DNA from: CAZTJA01 sp964613745 | GTDB taxonomy: Bacteria > Desulfobacterota > Desulfomonilia > Desulfomonilales > Desulfomonilaceae | Direction of reading: 5' to 3' | DNA length: 64,000 nt | Assembly (NCBI GenBank): GCA_964613745.1 | Contig: CAZTJA010000001.1 | Span: 132,513 to 196,512, forward strand | Shown: positions 16,776 through 26,131 of the stretch, piece after piece | How positions within the stretch are numbered: the stretch's first letter is position 1 | Layout: each line of letters opens with the position of its first letter | Translations under genes and position numbers: made by a program | Notes under the pieces: model-generated | What the model was told of the DNA's origin: nothing | The model's database searches: none | Seen by the model: the letters and a program-made list of their open reading frames with translations, nothing else

Positions 16776-18539
16776 CTAGAACACGCCCTTAACTTTTCCA
16801 GTTTCAACATCAACATCGATTCTGCGGAATGCAGGGTTGGAGCTCGTTCCCGGCATAAGTGAAATTGTTCCGGCCACCGGAACAACGAATCCTGCGCCTT
16901 TGTAGGTCAAAATATCTCTAACCGGCAAGGTCCATCCCGTCGGAACGCCCTTGAGGTTTGGATCATGAGAAAGGCTGAGGTGGGTTTTCACCATGCAGGT
17001 TCCGAGCTTGGAAAGTTCAGGATCCGTTTCCATTCTCTTGGCCTTGGCTTCAGCTTCCGGAGTGAACGTTACGCCATCCGCTCCGTAGACTTCTTTGGCA
17101 ATGAGTTCGATTCTCTGTCTGAGAGGCATTTCCAATGGATAGAGGAATTTGAAATCGTTCTTCTCTTCACAGGCATCCACGACGGCATCTGCGAATTCAA
17201 GAGCACCATCGCCGCCTTTGAGCCAATGCTCAGACACGGCTGCACGTGCACCGGCCTGCTCGGCCAATCTTCTAACTGCCTCGATCTCATTCTTAGTATC
17301 GGTGTAGAATGAGTTGATACAAACAACCGGGTTGATACCGGCCTTTTTGACGGTATCGATATGCTTGATCAGGTTGGCACATCCTTTTTCTACCCATTCA
17401 ACGTTTTCGCTCTCATATTCTTTAGGCATGGGCAGTCCAGGTCTAGGAACAGGTGCGCCACCGTGGCATTTCAATGCTCTAATGGTTGCAACGACAACTG
17501 CACAATTCGGCTTCAATCCTGAATAACGGCATTTAAGATTCCAGAATTTCTCAAAACCTATATCAGCGCCGAATCCTGACTCGGTAACATGATAATCACC
17601 AAGTTTAAGACCGATTCTGTCAGCAATGATTGAGGACTGACCAATGGCTATGTTCGCAAAGGGTCCAGCGTGAACGAATACCGGTTGGCCCTCGACGGTT
17701 TGCAGCAAGTTCGGGTTAAGGGCTTCAACCATCCACGCGGTCATGGCACCGTCAACCTGCAGGTCCGCAGTAGTAACTGGGTCGCCATTCTTGCTGTAAG
17801 CCACAACGATCTTGCCCATCCGCTCGCGCATATCTTTAAGGTCTGTAGAAACGGCGAGAATAGCCATGATTTCAGATGAAACGGCAATACCAAATGACGA
17901 TCTCATCATGAAACCGTCCATTTTTCCGCCGATTCCAATGATGATATTTCTCAACGATTGGGCGCAGAAGTCGATAATCCACCCGAATTCAACGTTTCTG
18001 GGATCAATGTTGAGTCTGGGAAGGCCTCTCTTGGCCCATTCCTCGTCATCATAATTGAATTCATGCTGCATTCTGGCGGTCAGAGCTACCATTGCCAGGT
18101 TGTGAGCGTTCATGATGGCATTGATGTCACCGGTGAGTCCCAAGGAAAAAGGAGTCAGAGGTATGCACTGTGCAATACCGCCACCAGCTGCGGACCCTTT
18201 AATGTTCATGGTGGGTCCGCCGGAGGGCTGACGAATGGCTGCAACTACATTCTTACCGCGTTTGCCTAAACCCTCAACCAAACCCATGCTGCTTGTGGAT
18301 TTACCTTCACCCAGAGGTGTTGGTGTAATGGCGGTTACGTCGATGTATTTTCCATCCGGTTTGTTGCCAACTCTTTTCAAAACTTTTGCGAAATCAATTT
18401 TCGCAACGTAATGCCCGTGGGGCAGCAGTTCCTCTTTGGTAAGGCCCAGTTCATCCCCGAGCTGATAGACCGTTTTCATTGTTTTCTCGGCCTCTTCAGC
18501 TATTTGCCAGTCAGCCATCTTGGTCGGGTCCAGAGCCAT
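16776..18539 (-). CDS. fhs: Formate-tetrahydrofolate ligase
   Basis: The 587-residue protein matches formyl-THF synthetase throughout. The ATP-binding P-loop lies in TPTPLGEGKST (about 70-80), followed by the RQPSGGPTMNIKG region. Late in the chain comes GTCMVKTHLSLSHDP. It ligates formate to tetrahydrofolate using ATP, the entry step of the Wood-Ljungdahl methyl branch and of C1 anabolism, and it is reversible in formate-producing or syntrophic anaerobes. AGGAGGT stands seven bases before the ATG. It is separate from other pathway genes here (no folD or metF in view). The 232 bases upstream contain no gene. Confidence 0.97.
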   Translation of the reverse strand: MALDPTKMADWQIAEEAEKTMKTVYQLGDELGLTKEELLPHGHYVAKIDFAKVLKRVGNKPDGKYIDVTAITPTPLGEGKSTSSMGLVEGLGKRGKNVVAAIRQPSGGPTMNIKGSAAGGGIAQCIPLTPFSLGLTGDINAIMNAHNLAMVALTARMQHEFNYDDEEWAKRGLPRLNIDPRNVEFGWIIDFCAQSLRNIIIGIGGKMDGFMMRSSFGIAVSSEIMAILAVSTDLKDMRERMGKIVVAYSKNGDPVTTADLQVDGAMTAWMVEALNPNLLQTVEGQPVFVHAGPFANIAIGQSSIIADRIGLKLGDYHVTESGFGADIGFEKFWNLKCRYSGLKPNCAVVVATIRALKCHGGAPVPRPGLPMPKEYESENVEWVEKGCANLIKHIDTVKKAGINPVVCINSFYTDTKNEIEAVRRLAEQAGARAAVSEHWLKGGDGALEFADAVVDACEEKNDFKFLYPLEMPLRQRIELIAKEVYGADGVTFTPEAEAKAKRMETDPELSKLGTCMVKTHLSLSHDPNLKGVPTGWTLPVRDILTYKGAGFVVPVAGTISLMPGTSSNPAFRRIDVDVETGKVKGVF

Positions 18540-18771
18540 CGATACCTCCTGTATGACTATTCACGTGCAGGCAGACCTGCTTAAACAGCAACTTAATTAT
18601 GACGTTGGAGAGTTTAGGGGGGACATGACACGGTAAGCAACTTCTTCTTTTTTCAAAGAGTCCGTCTCGGGATACAAGGCTAACAAAATTGTTCGCCACG
18701 CCTAGTTCCGCGTCAGTCGCCTACTATATTTCATAATGCTGAAAAAGGCAACAAAAAAGAATTGTTAGACC

Positions 18772-19581
18772 TCAGCATTCAGATAAATAAGCTTTAGCAT
18801 TCTTGAATATTGCTAATCCGTCTCCGTCTTCCGGCAACTCTTCTCTCGTCCATCTAGGGTGTTGAATTCGCCTAATGAAGCATTCCGGATGCGGCATCAA
18901 TCCAAATATTCTTCCTGTTGGATCGCATATGCCTGCTATCGCTGAATTCGACCCATTTGGATTATCAGGATAATTCATGGATGGACCGGAACAGTCCCTA
19001 TCCGTGTATCGTAAGACGGCTTGATGCTCAGTCAATAATCGACCGATTACATCGTCCGAACCTATGATTTTGCCCTCGCCATGGCGGACAGGCAAAAACA
19101 TCCTTTTCACGCCCTTGGTGAATACACATGGAGAAGAATCGTCTGTCGTGAGCATCACCCAGCGATCTTCAAAGCGTCCGCTATCATTTCCGGTAAGGCT
19201 TAATACTCGATTATCATAATTCAGTTCAAATCCAGGTAACATACCAAGTTTGACCAGTAGTTGAAACCCGTTACAAATGCCAAGTACCAGGCCCTCTTGA
19301 TTGATGAACTCTAAAATTTTATCAATCAAACGGATTCCATCAATTCGAGAGTTTCGTATCCTATTTACACAAGCTTGTGCGGATCCCAAATCGTCCCCAT
19401 CCAGAAAGCCCCCGGGGAAAACGATTAAATTATATTTTTTCGGATCAGCATCGCCATTTGCCAGATTGTTTAAATGGACTAAATCAACCTCTCCGAATCC
19501 GGCAAGTTGAAGGGCATATTTTGTTTCGTTCTCACAGTTGATACCATGACCGGTGGCGACCATGGCCTTTAATCGATTCAC
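18772..19581 (-). CDS. purQ: Phosphoribosylformylglycinamidine synthase, glutaminase subunit (PurQ)
   Basis: The 269-residue class-I glutamine amidotransferase has its nucleophile Cys in LGICNGFQLL and a catalytic His-Glu pair in MPHPECF. A tail (HPRWTREELPEDGDG) is found in PurQ forms and in the glutaminase part of large PurL. It supplies ammonia for conversion of FGAR to FGAM in purine synthesis. At 269 residues it is longer than Bacillus PurQ (about 227) and closer to the longer archaeal/deltaproteobacterial type. No purL or purS lies in the window. It follows nuoN in the same direction after a hairpin. Confidence 0.92.
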   Translation of the reverse strand: MNRLKAMVATGHGINCENETKYALQLAGFGEVDLVHLNNLANGDADPKKYNLIVFPGGFLDGDDLGSAQACVNRIRNSRIDGIRLIDKILEFINQEGLVLGICNGFQLLVKLGMLPGFELNYDNRVLSLTGNDSGRFEDRWVMLTTDDSSPCVFTKGVKRMFLPVRHGEGKIIGSDDVIGRLLTEHQAVLRYTDRDCSGPSMNYPDNPNGSNSAIAGICDPTGRIFGLMPHPECFIRRIQHPRWTREELPEDGDGLAIFKNAKAYLSEC

Positions 19582-19607
19582 TTTTGACTCCCTGTATATA
19601 GATCAAA

Positions 19608-19632
19608 CGCGACCTACCTGGGGCGGGTCGCG
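19608..19632 (-). terminator. Probable terminator after the nuo operon
   Basis: A 7-bp GC-rich stem (19608-19614 with 19626-19632, cgcgacc/ggtcgcg) lies between the nuoN stop and the purQ start. On the minus strand it is followed by only a short T-tract, so termination may be partial and purQ may receive read-through. Confidence 0.4.
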
Positions 19633-19662
19633 AAAAGGTTTAGTGGACAGCTGATGACGAGT

Positions 19663-21120
19663 TTAGAATAAAGGTTTAATCGATTCCATGCTCAAATTCA
19701 AATAGGTAGTAGGGAAAATTCCTATATAAAGAATGCCCACTGCGGTGATTGCTAGGACCATGACCATGGCAGGTCCAAAGTTTACCGTCGGGTAAATTCT
19801 TTCGGGCACTTCCATGTACATCTTCATCAATACTCTAAAATAATAGAATACTGAAACCGCACTGGTCAGAACCCCGATTATGACCAGCCAATAGAATCCG
19901 GATGAAATCGCTGCACTAAATATAGTCAACTTGGCTACAAATCCTGCAGTTGGAGGAATTCCTGCGAGAGAAAGAAGAAAGATGGACATTGCGAGTGCAA
20001 GCATCGGGTGTGAATTGCCCAAACCACGATAGTCATCCAACATGACGTTTGCCTCGCCCTTCTTACCCACCAACGTAACTACTGCGAAGGCTCCGATATT
20101 GGTGAAAGTGTAGGCGAGGAGGTAATAAAGCATTCCCGATAACCCGGCTTCGTTTCCTGCGACCATTCCGATCAGGATGTATCCCGCATGAGCAATACTG
20201 GAATACGCAAGCATTCTCTTGATGTTTTGCTGCACCAGAGCAGCCACGTTTCCCAAAATCATCGTGAGTACCGCAAGTACCCACAATATCTTTGTCCAAT
20301 CGACTTGAAAAGCCGTGAAGGATTCGAAGAACACTCGAGCGAATGCAGCAAATGCAGCCGCTTTGACACCCACGGACATGAATCCCGTGAGAGGGGTCGG
20401 TGCGCCTTCATAGACATCCGGGGTCCACATGTGGAAGGGAACCGCTGCGGCCTTGAACGCAAAACCGATTAACAGCAGGCTCATACCGATTAATGCGGTA
20501 ACGCTCAGAGACCCCGATTTGAAATACTTTGTAATCTCGGGTAAATACAGAGATCCTGCGCTACCGTAAATCAATGCGGCCCCATACAGAAATATTCCGC
20601 TGGAAAAAGCGCCCAGAATCAAATACTTGAGGGCTGCTTCTTTACTCTTAGAGCTCTCGGGTAAAATCCCTGTCAGAACGTAGACGCATATAGATAATGT
20701 TTCTAGGCCGATAAAGATTGTCAGAAGATGATTTCCGGCAACCATAAACATCATACCGGCTGCACAGAACAGAAGGAGAGTAAAATACTCGTAAATAGTG
20801 TCCCCTTCATCGTAAAAGTATCGGACCGAAGTCAAGACCGTTAAACCGGTAGCGATAAGAATTATCAAATTGAGAAACCACGAAAACGGGTCCAAGGCAA
20901 TGAGACCGGAAAATGCTGTCTTGCTGAATCCACGAAGAGGGATATTTGCAGCAATTGCAATGAGAACACCGGCCAGGCTGAGAATCATTGATATCCCAAT
21001 GATCCCTTTTCTTACAAACAGCCCGATGAACATGACGGCCAATCCGGCTACGCACAATATCAGTGCCGGCGCAATACCGGCAAGATTGACATCGGGAACT
21101 GGAATCGGTGCAGGGGTCAT
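19663..21120 (-). CDS. nuoN: NADH-quinone oxidoreductase subunit N
   Basis: The 485-residue, all-helical membrane protein has about 14 helices and is one of the three antiporter-like proton-pumping subunits of complex I. Family landmarks are the glutamate in GLETLSICVYVLTG, the lysine segment GFAFKAAAVPFHMWTPDVYEGAPTP (split here by description only), and VQQNIKRMLAYSSIAHAGY. It is the last nuo gene, 10 bases behind nuoM, and is followed by a hairpin. Confidence 0.96.
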   Translation of the reverse strand: MTPAPIPVPDVNLAGIAPALILCVAGLAVMFIGLFVRKGIIGISMILSLAGVLIAIAANIPLRGFSKTAFSGLIALDPFSWFLNLIILIATGLTVLTSVRYFYDEGDTIYEYFTLLLFCAAGMMFMVAGNHLLTIFIGLETLSICVYVLTGILPESSKSKEAALKYLILGAFSSGIFLYGAALIYGSAGSLYLPEITKYFKSGSLSVTALIGMSLLLIGFAFKAAAVPFHMWTPDVYEGAPTPLTGFMSVGVKAAAFAAFARVFFESFTAFQVDWTKILWVLAVLTMILGNVAALVQQNIKRMLAYSSIAHAGYILIGMVAGNEAGLSGMLYYLLAYTFTNIGAFAVVTLVGKKGEANVMLDDYRGLGNSHPMLALAMSIFLLSLAGIPPTAGFVAKLTIFSAAISSGFYWLVIIGVLTSAVSVFYYFRVLMKMYMEVPERIYPTVNFGPAMVMVLAITAVGILYIGIFPTTYLNLSMESIKPLF

Positions 21121-21130
21121 CCCGTAGCTC

Positions 21131-22729
21131 CTAATCCTTGGTATTCATGCCAGGAGTGAACACTTGAGTATAGAGGCCTTTGCCTGCTTCAAGATCAACT
21201 CTCTTGGTCTTTTCCGAAGAGATCACTGCAGCTCGTTTCGTCTCAACAAGCTGCTTAAAATTCTTAACAGCGGGTTCCATGGGTTTTAAGAAAGTGTTTG
21301 GGTAAACACCGATCCAAACGCAAAATATCAGCAAGGGGATTAGTAAACCGACTTCTCTCGCATTCAAGTCCGATAAATTCAGGTTCTTGGGATTCGTGAT
21401 CTCGCCGAACATAACTCTCTGAAACATCCAAAGCATATAGACCGCAGCAAATATTACTCCGGAAGCGGCGATGATCGCATAAACTTTGTAGACCTTAAAC
21501 GTACCGAGCAGAATGAGGAACTCACCGACGAAACCATTTAATCCCGGCAGTCCTATGGAAGATAACGTGAAAATCATAAAGAATACTGCGAACAGAGGCA
21601 TTACCTTTGAGATGCCTCCGAACTCCGCTATTAATCTCGTATGGCGTCTTTCATAGATCATGCCTACTATGAGGAAGAGGGCACCCGTGCTAAGGCCGTG
21701 ATTTATCATTTGTATGATACTGCCCTCGAGGCCCTGATCCGTCATTGCAAACATTCCCAACATGACGAAACCCAAGTGGCTGACGCTGGAAAAAGCGACT
21801 AATCTCTTTACATCGGGTTGAACCATAGCAACCCAGGCTCCGTAAATTATACCGATCACCGCTAGAGCACCGATCCACCATGCTGCATCCATTGCCGCAT
21901 TGGGGAAAAGAGGAATTGCATATCGAATAAATCCGTATGTTCCCATTTTGAGAAGAACCGCGGCAAGAACCACGCTGCCGACTGTGGGTGCTTCGGTATG
22001 GGCGTCGGGCAACCATGTATGGAAGGGAAACATTGGAACTTTGATGGCGAACGCCAGAAAGAAGGCCAAAAACATCCAGAACTGTGCAGCCACAGGTACG
22101 TGGAATTCATACAATCTCAGCAAATCGAATGTATACTCGCCGGTGGCCTGAAAATTCATAATGTACAAAGCCAAAATAGCAACCAACATGAGTAAGCTTC
22201 CGACGATGGTATAGAGGACGAACTTGATGGCTGCGTACAACTTCCGAGCAGGGTTCCCCCAGATGCCGATCAGCAAGTACATAGGGATCAGCATAATTTC
22301 CCAAAACACGTAAAACAAAAACAGATCCAGGGAAACAAAGACCCCTATCATTCCGACTTGGAGAAAAAGAAGTGAAATCAGAAATTCCTTCACCCTGTAT
22401 TGGATGTCGGTCCAGGAGGCGAGGATCACGATAGGCCCAAGCAGTGTTGTCAGTAGGATCAGCCATAGGCTGATTCCATCTATTCCCATGTAATAAGATA
22501 TCCCGAAGCTTTTTACCCACACGTACTTCTCAACCAGCTGCATGGAAGGGGTAGAACCGTTGAACTTAAGCAGCATGTAAAGGCTCAGGATAAAGTCCAA
22601 AACCATGAAAGCGAGAGCAATCCACCTCAAGAGAGTAGTTTTCTCTCGATCGAGAAACAGGATAATGAATACACCAATCAGCGGGACGAAGGTGATTGCG
22701 CTTAGTATTGGAAATTGAGGGGTCTCCAT
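21131..22729 (-). CDS. nuoM: NADH-quinone oxidoreductase subunit M
   Basis: The 532-residue antiporter-like subunit of complex I has the conserved glutamate in FYVFWEIMLIPMYLLIG, the lysine-bearing KVPMFPFHTWLPDAHTEAP segment and the VQPDVKRLVAFSSVSHLGF helix break. The hydrophobic helices number about 14. A short hydrophilic tail of roughly 35 residues (KRAAVISSEKTKRVDLEAG) extends past the last helix on one side of the membrane. It lies 18 bases after nuoL. Confidence 0.97.
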   Translation of the reverse strand: METPQFPILSAITFVPLIGVFIILFLDREKTTLLRWIALAFMVLDFILSLYMLLKFNGSTPSMQLVEKYVWVKSFGISYYMGIDGISLWLILLTTLLGPIVILASWTDIQYRVKEFLISLLFLQVGMIGVFVSLDLFLFYVFWEIMLIPMYLLIGIWGNPARKLYAAIKFVLYTIVGSLLMLVAILALYIMNFQATGEYTFDLLRLYEFHVPVAAQFWMFLAFFLAFAIKVPMFPFHTWLPDAHTEAPTVGSVVLAAVLLKMGTYGFIRYAIPLFPNAAMDAAWWIGALAVIGIIYGAWVAMVQPDVKRLVAFSSVSHLGFVMLGMFAMTDQGLEGSIIQMINHGLSTGALFLIVGMIYERRHTRLIAEFGGISKVMPLFAVFFMIFTLSSIGLPGLNGFVGEFLILLGTFKVYKVYAIIAASGVIFAAVYMLWMFQRVMFGEITNPKNLNLSDLNAREVGLLIPLLIFCVWIGVYPNTFLKPMEPAVKNFKQLVETKRAAVISSEKTKRVDLEAGKGLYTQVFTPGMNTKD

Positions 22730-22747
22730 GAACGGTGGGCCTCCATT

Positions 22748-24676
22748 CTATCTCATGACCAAATAGCCGACTATTACTACCATTCCGACGAGAATCGATA
22801 GAGCATAATCTTTAACAAGACCGCTCTCTAAACGACGAAGTACCGATCCCCAATATCGGGTCAGACCGGCAACTCCATTCACGATCCCGTCAATAACCGA
22901 CTCATCAAAGGATTTCCACAGAAGTCTGGAAAATTTCACTATGGAATTGACGAACAGAAAATCGTAAATCTCGTCAATCCAATATTTATTGTAAACCAAA
23001 CGGTGTAGGGCTCCGAAGCGATCAACCATTCTATCTGCTACAGAAACATTCTTGAGATACATCCATCTGGCGAAAAGAAAACCCACGATCGCTACTATGA
23101 GGGATGCCGCCATCAAAGCTAGTTCAAAAGCTACGCTTGGATGAGCTGCGTGGTGACCGGAAGCCTTTTCAATAATAGCTTTGGCGGGGGCAAATACGGG
23201 GGCCAAGAAATCGCCGAATACATGCCATCCTGAAAGTATAGGAATACCCACAAATCCACCCACCAATGAAAGCACCGCCAAGATCATTAGAGGGACGGTC
23301 ATAAGAGGCGGAGATTCATGCAAGTGGTGAGCGGTCTCATGGTCAACTCTGGATTTGCCGAGAAAAGTCATGAACAGCGACCTGAACATATAGAAAGAAG
23401 TCATTAAAGCCGCAGTCATACCGACGACCCAAAAAATAGGGTTTCTTTCCAATGCGAAGAAGAGAATCTCATCTTTGCTGAAAAATCCCGCATAAGGGAA
23501 AATGCCGGCTATGGCAAGTGTTCCGAACAGATAAGTCCAGTACGTATGGGGTAATTTACTCTTAAGTGCCCCCATTTTACGCATGTCAAGTTCACCCGAC
23601 ATTGCATGCATGACGCTGCCGGCGGCCATAAACAATAGTGCCTTAAAGAAGGCGTGAGTCATTAAATGGAAAATACCTGAAGCAAAGGCTCCGACACCGC
23701 AGGCGAGGAACATGTAACCCAGCTGACTGATGGTGGAATATGCCAAAACCCGCTTTATATCGAACTGAGTGATGCCTATTGTTGCCGCAAAAAATGCGGT
23801 TGCACCTCCAATAATGGCTACTGTAGTTAACGATATCGGAGCAAGAGCAAAGAGAACACTGCACCGTGCGACCATATAAACGCCGGCCGTGACCATCGTC
23901 GCTGCATGGATAAGTGCGCTTACGGGGGTAGGGCCCTCCATCGCATCCGGTAACCACGTATAAAGTGGAATTTGAGCCGATTTTCCTGTGGCTCCGACGA
24001 AAATCAACAGAGTAATTGCCGTGACGAGAAGACCTCCGTAGGTCAATTTGTCCGGGGCAGCTGCAAAGACATCAAGGTAATTAAAAGTGCCGAAGGTAGT
24101 AAATATGAGGAAAGCGCCGACTAAGAATCCAAAGTCGCCAACTCTATTGACTACAAATGCCTTCTTACCTGCATCTGCTGCTGATTTTTTCTCATAGTAA
24201 TAGCCGATTAAAAGATAGGAACATAATCCGACTCCTTCCCAACCTACAAACATGAGAAGGAAATTGTTGGCGGACACGAGGATGAGCATGTTGAAGACAA
24301 ATAGGTTCAGATAACAAAAATATCGTCTAAAACCAAATTCGCCGTGCATGTATCCGATTGAATAGATGTGAATAATGCAACCGACTCCGCTAACGACGGA
24401 AAGCATTATGAGACTTAACGGGTCGATTAAGAAACCGAATGGTATATTGAGATCGCCTGAAGCGATCCAAGTGTATACGATTCTCTGAATTGATCGCGAT
24501 CCCGGAGGCATGCCCAGTACTTCAAGGAAAATCAGTACTGTAACTACAAAGGAAGCTCCCACAGCTCCGGCAGCAATCCATCCAATCGTCTTTTCAGAAA
24601 AATTGCGCCCCAATAGACCATTAACTAGAAATCCAATTAATGGAAAAACGGGAATTAACCATACCAGATCAGTCAT
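22748..24676 (-). CDS. nuoL: NADH-quinone oxidoreductase subunit L
   Basis: The 642-residue distal proton-pumping subunit contains the FVGWEGVGLCSYLLIG glutamate helix, the SAQIPLYTWLPDAMEGPTPV lysine helix region and FDIKRVLAYSTISQLGY. The C-terminal third holds the lateral-helix region and a final membrane anchor, as in E. coli NuoL (613). It is 48 bases downstream of nuoK. Confidence 0.97.
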   Translation of the reverse strand: MTDLVWLIPVFPLIGFLVNGLLGRNFSEKTIGWIAAGAVGASFVVTVLIFLEVLGMPPGSRSIQRIVYTWIASGDLNIPFGFLIDPLSLIMLSVVSGVGCIIHIYSIGYMHGEFGFRRYFCYLNLFVFNMLILVSANNFLLMFVGWEGVGLCSYLLIGYYYEKKSAADAGKKAFVVNRVGDFGFLVGAFLIFTTFGTFNYLDVFAAAPDKLTYGGLLVTAITLLIFVGATGKSAQIPLYTWLPDAMEGPTPVSALIHAATMVTAGVYMVARCSVLFALAPISLTTVAIIGGATAFFAATIGITQFDIKRVLAYSTISQLGYMFLACGVGAFASGIFHLMTHAFFKALLFMAAGSVMHAMSGELDMRKMGALKSKLPHTYWTYLFGTLAIAGIFPYAGFFSKDEILFFALERNPIFWVVGMTAALMTSFYMFRSLFMTFLGKSRVDHETAHHLHESPPLMTVPLMILAVLSLVGGFVGIPILSGWHVFGDFLAPVFAPAKAIIEKASGHHAAHPSVAFELALMAASLIVAIVGFLFARWMYLKNVSVADRMVDRFGALHRLVYNKYWIDEIYDFLFVNSIVKFSRLLWKSFDESVIDGIVNGVAGLTRYWGSVLRRLESGLVKDYALSILVGMVVIVGYLVMR

Positions 24677-24724
24677 TCCAGGCTCCCGAACAAAAAAGTG
24701 GTGTTGCTTAAAGGCAGTGAGAAT

Positions 24725-25027
24725 CTACCACTTCAAAATGTTCATGTCGTTCACGTTAACAGTTCCCCTTTGCCGAAATACCGATACGGCAAGGGCGAGA
24801 CCAACCGCCACCTCGGCGGCAGCGACGACCATGATGAACAAAACCATTATCTGACCTTCAATGTTACCCAGGAATTTCGAAAATGCTATGAACGTCAGAT
24901 TAACTGAATTAAGCATGAGTTCTAAGGACATGAGGAGCACGATGACATTTCTTCGAAACATCACCCCAATCATGCCTAAGATGAAAAGAGCGGCCGAGAG
25001 ATAAAGATAATGTTGCAACCCAATCAT
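24725..25027 (-). CDS. nuoK: NADH-quinone oxidoreductase subunit K
   Basis: The 100-residue subunit has three membrane helices and the two buried glutamates typical of NuoK (in LMSLELMLNSVNL and VVAAAEVAVGLALAV), which lie on the proton path near subunits A, J and H. It lies between nuoJ and nuoL with 22- and 48-base gaps. Confidence 0.97.
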   Translation of the reverse strand: MIGLQHYLYLSAALFILGMIGVMFRRNVIVLLMSLELMLNSVNLTFIAFSKFLGNIEGQIMVLFIMVVAAAEVAVGLALAVSVFRQRGTVNVNDMNILKW

Positions 25028-25049
25028 TTCACCTTACCTAAAACTGGTG

Positions 25050-25547
25050 TCACGTTCTTTTTCGGGCCAGTAAAACAGTACCAATAATTGCCGCCAAAAG
25101 GAGCACTGACGCTATTTCAAACGGCAATAGATAGGTAGTAAACAAAGACTCTGCTATCGCATCCGTATTGGATATCCCACTTTCCTTCACCGTAGACGAG
25201 GGACTCAACACGAAGTGGGCGAGAACAGGGACCAACAACACCAGAAACGAGATTGCTAGGACAATACCCAACCACGGTTTGACGACTCTGGGATCTAAAG
25301 GCAAGACAATTTGATCCAGGTTCAGCAGCATTATGACGAACAAGAACAGTACCATTACTGCTCCTGCATACACTATGAGCTGAACCATTGCCACAAACTC
25401 GGCATTGAGCAGAATGAATAAACCTGCCAAACCGATCATGGTGAGGATCATAAAGAGAACATTGTGGATGGGACGTCTAAGAAGAACAACTAAAAGGGCT
25501 GATGCTAAGGTCACGCCACCCAAAAGGTAGAAAATCAAAGCTTCCAT
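25050..25547 (-). CDS. nuoJ: NADH-quinone oxidoreductase subunit J
   Basis: The 165-residue, five-helix subunit has the conserved VYAGAVMVLFLFVIMLL helix whose pi-bulge gates proton transfer. I start it at ATG 25547. The frame extends to a TTG at 25583, but a GGAGGT ribosome site lies inside that extension, 12 bases before the ATG. It follows nuoI after about 100 bases, one of the longer gaps in the operon. Confidence 0.95.
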   Translation of the reverse strand: MEALIFYLLGGVTLASALLVVLLRRPIHNVLFMILTMIGLAGLFILLNAEFVAMVQLIVYAGAVMVLFLFVIMLLNLDQIVLPLDPRVVKPWLGIVLAISFLVLLVPVLAHFVLSPSSTVKESGISNTDAIAESLFTTYLLPFEIASVLLLAAIIGTVLLARKRT

Positions 25548-25654
25548 TGATGTTCCAGTACCTCCGGCATAAGGCCGATCCAAAGCTGGATCGGCTGTCG
25601 GAACACAACAAAATAAAATAAATCGAAAGCCTTACGGCATTTGTAACGGAATTA

Positions 25655-26092
25655 TCAGCTCGCTGCCTTTTTCTTTTCCTCGTACCTCGGCTCCGGCGGC
25701 TCCATTAGCTGATCCTTATTAAGAATAAGGCCATCTCTGGAGTATTCCGATATTTCGTAAGCGGTAGTCATTTCTATTGCCTCACGTGGGCAAACTTCAA
25801 CGCAATAGCCGCAAAAAATGCATCTACCGAGGTCAATTTCATACTGTTCAGGATACTTTCTATTGTCCGGTTCAGCAGCCGGTACTATTTTGATGCATTC
25901 TGCAGGACACACGGTAGCACACAGCATGCAGGCAACACATTTTATCTTCCCGGACGGATGTTTGGTCAAAAAATGTCGGCCTCTCCACCGCTTTGCTACG
26001 TCCCACTTTTCATCAGGGTACTGCAGTGTGATTTTTTTCTTAAAAAAATGCTGTAACGTGAGTTTCAATCCGTTAATTAACGGCGCAAGCAT
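25655..26092 (-). CDS. nuoI: NADH-quinone oxidoreductase subunit I (2x[4Fe-4S])
   Basis: The 145-residue peripheral-arm subunit contains two ferredoxin motifs, CVACMLCATVCP and CIFCGYCVEVCP, binding clusters N6a and N6b. The short amphipathic N-terminus contacts the membrane. It carries electrons from NuoG towards NuoB. It lies 39 bases after nuoH. Confidence 0.97.
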   Translation of the reverse strand: MLAPLINGLKLTLQHFFKKKITLQYPDEKWDVAKRWRGRHFLTKHPSGKIKCVACMLCATVCPAECIKIVPAAEPDNRKYPEQYEIDLGRCIFCGYCVEVCPREAIEMTTAYEISEYSRDGLILNKDQLMEPPEPRYEEKKKAAS

Positions 26093-26131
26093 ATTTGAAC
26101 CTCATAAAGAAGAATAATCGTTAACCTTAAG

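Noticed and set aside
18540..18771. tRNA or small RNA in the 232-base gap between purQ and fhs
   Set aside because: A GCAGG/CCTGC hairpin is seen, but no cloverleaf, no T-loop consensus and no terminator.
22107..22520. 137-residue second-frame ORF inside nuoM (minus strand)
   Set aside because: It overlaps clearly real nuoM coding sequence and has no protein family character; shadow of codon bias.
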